Shown here in pieces: positions 55,723-64,000 of a stretch of 64,000 bases of DNA. Within the stretch, counting starts at the first letter, position 1; the number at the start of each line of letters is the position of its first letter. Position numbers and translations under genes: made by a program. This stretch comes from Curvularia sp. ZM96 (lineage: Eukaryota > Ascomycota > Dothideomycetes > Pleosporales > Pleosporaceae), in the NCBI GenBank assembly GCA_022457065.1, contig JAJGBQ010000006.1:1054001-1118000 (forward strand). Direction: 5' to 3'. The notes beneath the pieces are model-generated. The model saw only the letters and a list, made by a program, of their open reading frames with translations, had not been told where the DNA came from and searched no databases.

Positions 55723-58700
55723 GGCGGTGACAACTGGTGCCCAACGTCAAGGATGCCTCGGAAAGTTGAGACGTATGTGAGCTGAGAAGACTGTATCCAG
55801 GGCAGGTGGCATCTGATGGCTGGCAGAGCGAAGAAGTCAGTAGACAGTGAAGCGGACACCTCCACGTTCTCTACACCAGAAGACTATGCGAACAAATGCC
55901 TCTCGGTCAGTCTTCGGTCGACCCCGTCCAAGGCCCTGTCTGCACCCGATGACCGCATCTAAATTGCCGCCCCTGCATCTTGGTTGGGGCAGCCTGACAC
56001 CGATACTTGAAGCATGGCCGCAGTTGCTCCGTGTGAATCACCGGCAATCGCCAACGGGCGCCCATGGTGTTCCGAGGAGTATGGACGGCAGATTCCGTGC
56101 TGAAAAAACTACACGGGCTCGCGATCCGAGGAACGACAGCGGGATCGAGCGAACTGGTCCACTATGGCTAGTTTGCGCCCTGTGTGTAGCAACACACCCT
56201 GCGGTCTCCATACCAATGCCACAAATCTACTCCGTATTCCAACATGTCTGAAGCAATGGAGGCCTTATCGCCGGCATAGCCGCGCTTAGTTGTGCCATGA
56301 TTCGCTGCAGGGATGTGTCGTCGTACCCGCCTTCTCTTGGCATCTAGAATGACGAAAAACGCGTGTAGTTCGCCACTCGATGACGTCGTGAAGGACGGGC
56401 CAGCGATCACTTCCTCCCTAGTTCCCGCAGCTAGGCGCTTTCTCCTGACCTTTGTACTAGTCGGGCTTAACTGCCTGCTCGAAGCTTCGTTCACTGACTT
56501 CAATCCCCAACGGCTCCCCTGCCGCTGGTTGTCTGGACAACGTCTCACCTGGCTGGCTGAGGTTTGTACAAGTCAGCATATCGTGGACGCCAGTTGCATG
56601 CTCATAACTTCTGGCATAGGAACGAGGACACGTCATCTCATACTAGCATTATAGAAACTGTCCGGACTTGTATACCGATTTGAAGAGCTCAAGTCGACTT
56701 GACATGCATCGGCCCATCCGTGTCCGATCTTGGCAATGCTAGGACCAAGTCAGGGGTCTCGATCACGAACATGTTCTGCCTGGACAGCTATATCGTGATG
56801 TTGATGTGTCACTGAAAGAGCTGTCCCTGGGAATTTATCATCCATGACCAATTTGTTTCGCTGGATTAATTCGACGAGACGATCTTCACAATCCGCGCGA
56901 ATGATTCGATCCATTGGTCCTAACCGAGCATCATCACTCCTCTGCATAGCTAGAACCAGCCAAACGATTACTGGGAGGCCCCAGGTATTGTACAAAGGCG
57001 TGTTAGAGATGTTGATGCTGCGTATCAATATTCTAGCTTGGCTCGCGCAGCCCAGCATCAACCGTGTCCTCTCCTCTCCGCCTCGGTATTACTCGACTGT
57101 TGTAGGCATATCGGGTAGAACTCCAAACGCAGTTTGCGAACCGCAGTTACCGAGAAATTTCAACTGAAATCTCTGATAGACGTATGTCACAAAGGCCGCG
57201 CTGTTCATTTTGGTCCTTTTTCTCCGTGATTCTTTGAGGTCAGTTGCTCGGCTCTAGCCGGTTCGACCACTCGTCTGGTTCAACGAGTGCGGGACACGCC
57301 GACTATTCGATTATTGGACTTCGTGATAGTATTGCCGATTGTTGTCCTGAATGGAGAGGAACCGCCCATTGAGGGAAAGTACTTGACCGTTCGTTGTCAT
57401 CGAGGGAGATTCAGCTCATATCTGACCCTAGGAGATCATCTCACGCATCGCAGAGCGTCTGTAATGGCTGCAATAAATCGAATCGTCCACAACCTTGGCC
57501 ACAGCACTGGAAAGGATGCCATGATTGTTCTTTTACCGGATGATAAAGATCTCGGCCTCCATATCATAGAGCGCGCGGATGCTAGCGAAGTATTGGCAGC
57601 TCACAAAGGCAAAGATGCACTTAGAACAGAAAGCATCTACGAGTTCTACAATACCTGCTGAGGTTAGAAGGTGTATTAGTGCCAGTACTTACCTAAACAT
57701 AGTCATTACATCCTAGTCTGATGTCTATTTCCTATCCTATCATAGCAGCATAGCAGCATAGCAGCAGAAGCTGGCTTCTTCATGCTTGCGACATGACTTG
57801 TCGGACCAGGTTGTACAACAGATGTCACCTTTTTCTGCCTCAGACAAGACATTCGAACCAAATGTGGCAGATCAGTTTTGGAATCTCCGAGGCTGTACAT
57901 GAAACGACACTGACGACATGCTCGACAATCGCACCTCGATTTGCTCGACTTGTTGCATCGCCCAAATGATGACGATGACTGCAAGGGTAGAAACAGGCTC
58001 AGAATTCACGACCAAGGAAGAACCGGCTTATATGTAATATTGGAACAAAGAGAAGTCTTATACACCACCGACAGACATGGTGTGAGCTCGTATGATCCAA
58101 GGGAAAGATGTTTTCCGAGCCGTTCCCATTTGCACGCATACGTCAGCGGAATGAGCCTATCAACTGACAAGAACGATACTTGTATGCCAAGCGGTTGCAA
58201 CATACTCGCTCCCGATTACATGCCTTCCGGCAGGCGTTGTTGGGCTGCGGAAAGATGGAGAGAAAACGAAGCCCAGGATCCGGGTTGCCAAAGCGAGGCA
58301 TTCCACAATTTCCCCGCCCCCGCAAACCCTACCTAGTGCGGCCCCGTTTTATCTCCACCCATTGCTCCGAATAGCAAATTGGTCGCGGAATACCGGGTCG
58401 AAGGACGTATGGGAGGGGTGACGCACGTTTTCCAATACCTTGATCCGCATCTGACAGTAAGGCGGACGCCAATCCACACCAATGCGAGCCGCTCTGACAC
58501 CGAAGCATCCGGAACCGGAACCGGATCGTATTTGGCACTCCTGATATCAGCGTAACACAGCAGAGACAGCGGGGTATAACTGATCACATGTATCTAAAGT
58601 AAGGGAGGATTTGCCTTGTGCACATCTTCCCCGATTGATTGCTGCGGAACCGAGGTAGTCTAGCGTGTTTGGTAAAAGAGGAAGGGCCATGTCTGCTATT

Positions 58701-58816
58701 GAAAGCGCCTTTGTGACGACCGTTGTCGACCGCGAGACACACGACGCAAGCGCACGGGAATTCAGATCTGGGACGACGACCCCAACAACGACCCAATACA
58801 CCAATCCGATACCAGC
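55723..58816. other. Gene-poor 3.1 kb stretch
   Basis: The longest gap in the window. Frames at 56168-56548 and 56750-57061 (minus) and 57287-57661 (plus) are open for 100-127 codons, but the reported starts are mostly non-ATG and no domain is visible. The plus frame has its first in-frame ATG only at 57463. A three-copy CATAGCAG repeat lies at 57741-57764. It could be regulatory DNA for the kinase and dehydrogenase genes or the residue of lost genes. Confidence 0.4.
57741..57764. repeat. CATAGCAG tandem repeat x3
   Basis: Three perfect 8-bp copies in non-coding DNA, followed by one extra CAG. Confidence 0.85.
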
Positions 58817-60017
58817 ATGCGCGCAGCACGATACTACGGAAAAGAGGATATTCGGATTGAGGATGTGGAGCAGCAGAAGTGCGGAGCGGGCCAAGTCAGA
58901 GTATGGCTTGCCAATACTTGTAAACAAGTAGTCAGTGCTGATGCTCTTGGATATAGATTGCCCCGGCCTATGTAGGCATCTGCGGCACCGATCTCCACGA
59001 ATATCTCGGTGGACCAACCTTTGTCCCTACAGAGCCTCACCCATGTACCAACGAGAAGATACCAATTACGCTCGGCCACGAATTCTCAGGCACTATTACT
59101 GAAGTCGGGTCGCCTGATTCCACCTTCTCGGTCGGCCAGAATGTTTGTATCCAGCCGAGTATATACTGCGGTGTATGCGAGGCATGTAAAGCAGGAGCAG
59201 AAAACGTTTGTTTTAATGGCGGCTTCGTTGGCCTCTCCGGTGGCGGCGGCGGCCTCAGTGAATCTGTCGTTGTCCCAGAAGCAGCAGTCTTAAACCTGCC
59301 TGACAACGTTCCTCTCGACGTAGGCGCTCTTGTCGAACCCTTAAGCGTTGCATGGTATGCAATCTCTGCCGCGCCTTTGACCCGCGACTCGATCGTCTTA
59401 GTCCTAGGCGGCGGCCCCATCGGCCTCGCCATCGTCCAATGCCTCGTCGCCAAGGGCGTCCAGAAAATCATCATGAGCGAGATCTCGGGCGCGCGCCAGC
59501 GCTTCGCCAGGGAATTCGGAGCCCATCATGTCTTGTGTCCTAAGACATATGATGTGGTCAAGATAAGCAGGGCGCTCAGCAATGAACGTGGGCCCGATGT
59601 AGTGTTTGACTGCGCGGGCGTACCAACAAGTCTCAACACGGCGTGTATGGCAGTTCGACCCAAGGGTACAGTTGTCAACGTGGCAATTTGGGAGAAGGAA
59701 GTCCCATTTAACCCAAACATGTTGGTGTTCAGGGAGTCGAAGTATACGGCTGTGTTGGGGTACCGGAGAGAGGACTTTCAAGCAGTGGTGGATCTGTTGG
59801 CTGAGGGTAGGTCGTGTAGTGGGACGGAATGGAAAATTCGCGCTAACGCTTTATTGTAGGCAAGCTGAAACCAAGCAAGATGATTACCAGAAAGATCCAA
59901 TTGGACGATCTAGTCGAGGGCGGTATCAAGGCTCTGATCCACGACAAGGAGAATCAAGTCAAGATCTTGGTGGAGGTGGGAGCGGCTATGGGCCGTGTAG
60001 ATTCTGCTATACATTGA
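58817..60017 (+). CDS. Zinc alcohol dehydrogenase, (R,R)-butanediol dehydrogenase type
   Basis: Medium-chain NAD(P)-dependent dehydrogenase, probably cytosolic, acting on vicinal diols or related alcohols. Exons are 58817-58900, 58957-59806 and 59860-60017. Introns are 56 and 53 bp, in phase, and the product is 363 aa, the family length. Catalytic zinc ligands are Cys37 (GICGTDLHEY) and His69-Glu70 (LGHEFSG), with the later Glu in VEPLSVAWY. The structural zinc Cys cluster is YCGVCEACKAGAENVC. The Rossmann motif is LGGGPIGLA. The GGPTFVP segment after the first ligand points to the butanediol/sorbitol subgroup. Substrate is inferred, not shown. The start ATG at 58817 gives MRAARYYG, the standard N-terminus. 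Confidence 0.9.
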
Positions 60018-60485
60018 GGGGTTTTTCTTAAAACAATTTCACGTTGTAGTCAGTCAGTTGTTCGTCTCCTAATCCGATACCTCCAGCATATCAGTCGTCT
60101 TTCCCAACTTTTTTTTAAACCTCTGCTCTGCGTATACAAATGATCTAGTGCCATACTATCTTCTCCAAGAATAACCATCCCTCGTGTTCTTGCACAGCTT
60201 TACACAAAATCCCCCACCCCTTTTGATCGACGCGCTAGCCCCCAAATTCCCTCGCTAATTCGAGTCTAGCCCGCCCTTGTACGCCCACATGGCCCAAAGC
60301 GTCCTCTACGCTGCGGCTGCACGCAGACCCGACTCGCTATATATGGCTTCGCGCGGGCTGGGTGGCCTCAGCGGGGCGCCTTAAGAGCTGAGTGCCCGCA
60401 CTCTGTCTAATTCTAGCAAACTCTCTCAAAGTTCCGATTGTTTCTGTTGTTTACATAGCTGTTTCTGGCGTAAGCACGCATCGTC
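60018..60485. promoter_or_regulatory. Promoter region of the Gln/Pro-rich gene
   Basis: 468 bp between genes in the same direction. A TATATAT box at 60338-60344 lies about 140 bp before the ATG at 60486, the only clear core element. Confidence 0.4.
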
Positions 60486-62277
60486 ATGTCACAGTACGGG
60501 TCGCCAAGCCCCTATGTACATCCGCATCAGGGCAAACCTCCTACACCACACCAACAGCAGCAACATCCCCCGCCATACCAGACGAGCAACAATGCGGTGG
60601 CAGCGGGGTTTGGGCCCAAGCCCGGGGGCATCATCGGGCAAATGGTGAACCAGCATTTGTCGAATGGGAAGCCTATGTTGAACAAGCTGGGCAAGAGCCT
60701 AAGCTCGAGATTTGGCAATATACCTTTTTCTGGGAATGGCAATGGTAATACGCAGCCGGTTCAGAGTTACCAGGGCCATCAGGGGCAGTATGGACAGGCA
60801 AACCAGACGCCGTCTTATCAGCAGTCAACAGGGGCGATTGCTAGTCCTCAGCCCCAGCATCAGCCCCAGCCCCAGCAGCAGCAGCAGCAACCACCACCAC
60901 CACCATCACAGCAGTGGGGCCAACCGCAGCATCCTTCTCCGCCCCCACCATCAACGAGCCCGTACCAGCAACATGCGCATTCTTCTCCGTACCAGCAATC
61001 GAGTTACTTTACAGCGGCCCCGAGTCACGCAGGACAGCCCAGTTACTCGCCGCAGACACAACAGCCACCAGTTTCTCAATCCTACACGCCGCCGTTGCCC
61101 AACACCACATCAGGCTATTATCCACCACAACATGGCCACGCAGTTGAACAAGGACAAAAGTACGGGCAGCAAGGATATGGGCATGTTGGACAGAGCCCAT
61201 ACCAGGCTCCCGCGGTCCAAGAACTCCAAGGCTCGTGGGCAGGACAAGAGACTGGGGTAGTCGCAGGCGTACAGAGTGCGCCTGGGATGCCAAATGTTGC
61301 TGCGAATACACCTCCACCGATGAGTGCACAATCTCCACAGCATCCACAGTCGGCATGGGGTAGTCCAAGTATGACGCAGAATCCAAGCGGGCCTGGACAG
61401 CAGCCAAGTTCGCCAATGTATGCTTCGCAACATGGTGCTGCTCCGGGCGTGACAGCCAGCCAAGAGCAACACCAGCACTGGACCAGTACAGCCGCGCCTG
61501 TATCGCCAACATATGCTGTAGAATTGCCTGCAGACCTGGAAAGTCTCCAACTCAGCCCAAAGCCGTTGCAAGTGAGGAAAGATCGTCCGAATGTAGGCGC
61601 GAGTAGTGAGTCGCAGACTGGTATGTGGAGGCTGGCAGACGCGGCTACAGAAAGCCCGACGGATGAATTCTACGTCTTGGCCGACTTACTTTTTGACGCA
61701 TTGGATGCCAAGTATGAGCCTAGAAACACGGGCCTGCTAGAAGGGTCAAAGGTCATGGGTAGCGGCCTGATGAAACTAAGTGATGATGAGAAGCGTGAGT
61801 GTTGGTGTTCAGAGCGTCCGCGGCATGACGTGCTAACTTCCCCCAGGCGTATTTGCATACCAGTCGTACAGCGCGTTTGCCAAAATGTGGAATGTGGAGG
61901 GGATCCCGCATGTTATGGTGCCCAGCCAGCCAGCACTGGCGCCGATTTGGAACTTCAGCAAGCAGACACACGGGCAGCACGTCAGAGTCAGCGAGAGCAG
62001 CGCGGCATCGCAGACAAGCTACACGCCCGCCTTGAACCGAGCCGGGTGGTACAAGTTCTTGTTTGTCGAAGCAATGCGAGCCGGCGAGTCGCTTGGCGAG
62101 GCCGTGGTAGCCGTGTGCGCGGACAGTTACCAGGCTGGGGCGGCAGGGCACCCGGACCTCAACAAGCTGGACAGAACCGTGGACCCGGCGCTGCGAGCTA
62201 GAGCGGGCGAGCTGCGAGCGTATGCCATTGCTCAGGCGTGCGAGGAGACGAGAGCTGCCATGGCGGCGAGCGGGTGA
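60486..62277 (+). CDS. Gln/Pro-rich protein with conserved C-terminal domain, unknown
   Basis: Exons are 60486-61794 and 61847-62277 (intron 52 bp), 579 aa. The first 340 residues are low in complexity, rich in Gln, Pro, Ser, Tyr and Gly, with a poly-Gln run encoded by CAG repeats near 60872-60890 and a neighbouring Pro run. Such regions are often disordered and aggregation- or condensate-prone. Residues 380-579 look folded: DEFYVLADLLFDALDAKY, MWNVEGIPHVMVPSQP and NRAGWYKFLFVEAM, ending in an Ala/Arg-rich helix. I know no function for this domain. Reading through the intron shifts frame, so the spliced C-terminus is preferred because it restores the aromatic, ordered sequence. Confidence 0.8.
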
Positions 62278-63203
62278 TGAAAGGGTGAGGGCGGACGACG
62301 ACGAGGAGACAGCGGTGTTTTTGTGTAGCAGGACGGCAGCATGGGGCGTAGCGAGCGACGGCGGCCGCAATCTTGCAAGCCTGCATATGCATTTTGTGTT
62401 TGTTTCTAGTTTCACATGCATGGTACTGATATGGCGAGCTTGGCGATTCCTTGTCCCCCAAAGCCGGGCGACAGCGGGTACCTGCGAGCCCCACCACACC
62501 ACACACGACGACTACTGTACGTACACATTGCAAGCCGCCCGCCACGCCAACGCGCTGCCGTTGCGCCGTTGAGCAAAGGAAACGTCTTTCTGCAGATCCA
62601 CGCGCCATGCACATCCATCGCGCACGCTGCCGGCCTCGCTCTCCCTGGCGCGATGCCATCATGCGTGCCGTCTCCGTCCCTTGTCCCCCCGGCCGTCTTC
62701 CATGGGTGATAACATAACGATGCAATCTAAATCTCCTCGATTCGATGGCTACAGCTACGCAAGCTGCGCAAGGGCCCCACCGCCGCCGAGTCCACGCGTT
62801 GGCTTTTGCCCCATTCGGCGCCGATCTGCAGGTACAACTTGCTTTTACCCTCGTCGGCCTTGCTTTGCGCGTTGTGGTTGCCGGCTGGGGGGACTTGGGG
62901 GGTGGCAGGCGCGTGCAAGGCTGCTTCAACAAATATCTGCAGGCTGGGCCACCAACCTCTTATCTTTCTCTCCTCCCACTTCTTCTCTCCCCATCTTCCC
63001 CAGCAATCCCACTCTGCGGTGCTCTGCTATTTTTCTGGGTTAACATAATTGTTTGTCGCGCTTGCACGTTTCTGGGTCCAGCCATAATACCGCGAATCCC
63101 CTTCTTCTCAACGAGTAATTCAACACGAGAAATTCAACACGAGATCGCAGATACGCTCTTGTGGGTCAGCACGTCTCACATAGTCATCCCTCGCCATTCA
63201 ACC
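62278..63203. other. Intergenic, promoter side of the PIR-like gene
   Basis: 926 bp between genes in the same direction. From 62940 on the plus strand is C/T-rich, like a fungal leader. Overlapping open frames on both strands are composition effects. Confidence 0.4.
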
Positions 63204-64000
63204 ATGCGCACTTCGACCTTGTTTGCTCCGATCTTCCTCGCTGCTACGGCTTTGAGCCAGGCAGTTGAGGAGGGCATTGCTCCCGACGCTTCCACTCCCG
63301 AGGGCTGCAAGACTACCGTCGACACGCCGTTCAGGATCGGAACACTGGAGAACCCGTCGCTCAAGCGTGAGACGGCGCAGGAGGTACGTTGCATCCATAT
63401 TTGCAGAACATTGCACGTGCTAACAGGATTCTTGCACAGGCCTCAGATGGCGAGCTCCTCTGCACCCTCAAGGACGGCATCCTGCACGACCAGTTCCACC
63501 GCACAGGCTCCATTGTCGCCAATCGCCAATTCCAATTCGACGGCCCGCCCCAGGCCGGTGCAATCTACACTGGTGGTTTCTCCGTCTGTGCCAACGACTC
63601 GCTCGCCATTGGCGGCAGCACCCGCTGGTGGCGCTGCATGAGCGGTGCGTTTGGCAACCTGTACGACGAGTCCATCGGCGGCCAGTGCCACGAGATCCGC
63701 ATCCAGGCCATCTTCGACGAGAGCGCAAAGTCGTCGTCCAAGAGCAGCGGCACCATGAGCCGCACTGCTTCGGCTTCGGCTTCAGCTTCCGCATCTGAAA
63801 GCTTGAGCACTTTGTCTGTCAGCGCTACAAGCAGTGCTAACAGCACGGCGTCCCTGACTTCGGGTGCTTCCTCCGGCTCTGCCACGCCTACTTCTTCTCC
63901 CTCCGGCTCCGACGGCGCATCTGCTTCCCGCTCTGCTGGCTCCTCCAGTGCCTCGCCTACCGGTCCCGCTGATGCCCCTCCTGCAAACGGCGCGGCCTCG
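63204..64000 (+). CDS. PIR-like covalently linked cell wall protein (partial)
   Basis: Secreted wall protein cut by the right edge. Exons are 63204-63383 and 63440 to beyond 64000 (intron 56 bp, phase 0). A signal peptide of about 19 residues is followed by a short pro-region with a Lys-Arg site (SLKRETAQE). The folded part starts DGELLCTLKDGILHDQ and continues RTGSIVANRQFQFDGPPQAG, FSVCANDSLAIGG and QCHEIRIQAI, matching the Cys-containing C-terminal domain of yeast Pir/Cis3 mannoproteins. A Ser/Thr/Ala-rich tail then runs off the window, probably O-mannosylated. Here the domain precedes the Ser/Thr stalk, unlike yeast Pir, where it is C-terminal. Whether a GPI signal follows cannot be seen. 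Confidence 0.82.

Noticed and set aside
23585..56236. TACGGAGTA seen at 23585-23593 and inverted at 56228-56236, as a shared repeat or terminal motif
   Set aside because: Two chance copies of a 9-mer in 64 kb on two strands are not unusual, and the flanks do not match.
57287..57661. 124-codon plus frame as a gene
   Set aside because: It begins at GTG, not ATG, after an upstream stop; the first ATG leaves only 66 codons and no splice partner was found.
1..64000. Transposons, CRISPR arrays, rRNA genes, biosynthetic clusters
   Set aside because: No transposase or reverse transcriptase frames, long terminal or inverted repeats, spaced repeats, or clustered synthase genes were seen on either strand.

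Overview
The window is nuclear DNA of a filamentous ascomycete, most likely a Dothideomycete of the Pleosporales type. The clues are many short introns (about 43-101 bp, with GT...AG ends and CTAAC/CTGAC branch sites), compact gene spacing, an intron-bearing tRNA, and a mix of conserved fungal housekeeping genes with plant-biomass and cell-surface genes (AA9 LPMO, GH78 rhamnosidase, PIR-type wall protein, small Cys-rich secreted protein). The lineage is inferred from gene content, not proven. I joined exons by hand from splice sites and reading phase. I could not run homology searches.

Left part (1-20 kb): the first exon of a NUP192-like nucleoporin runs off the left edge, head-to-head with a complete six-exon TEL1/ATM checkpoint kinase (2968 aa). 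Next come an isolated tRNA-Arg(ACG) with an 11-nt intron, a disordered protein of unknown function, a GC-rich 2.4 kb non-genic block, and the spindle midzone protein ASE1.

Middle (21-38.5 kb): a secreted GH78 rhamnosidase, VPS16 (HOPS/CORVET), a short kinesin-3-like motor, the tRNA ribose methyltransferase TRM3, a BTB protein with a large insert, a small secreted Cys-rich protein next to an AT-rich block, and a nuclear-looking protein of unknown function.

Right part (38.9-64 kb): an AA9 lytic polysaccharide monooxygenase, a small basic protein, EBP2 (ribosome biogenesis, with a poly-Glu tract encoded by a perfect 9-bp tandem repeat), HSBP1, an ER protein disulfide isomerase ending KSEL, a thioredoxin, TRAPP subunit TRS31, a coiled-coil protein, a hybrid histidine kinase with tiny exons, a 3.1 kb gene-poor stretch, a butanediol-type zinc dehydrogenase, a Gln/Pro-rich protein, and a PIR-like cell wall protein truncated by the right edge.

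No transposon, CRISPR array, rRNA gene or secondary-metabolite cluster was seen. The genes look like ordinary core chromosome: DNA damage, trafficking, cytoskeleton, RNA modification, proteostasis and wall/plant-polymer functions, not one operating system. The oddest signals are the micro-exon region of the histidine kinase, a Gln-to-Glu change at the LPMO copper site, the tail-less kinesin, the BTB insert and the poly-Glu repeat.
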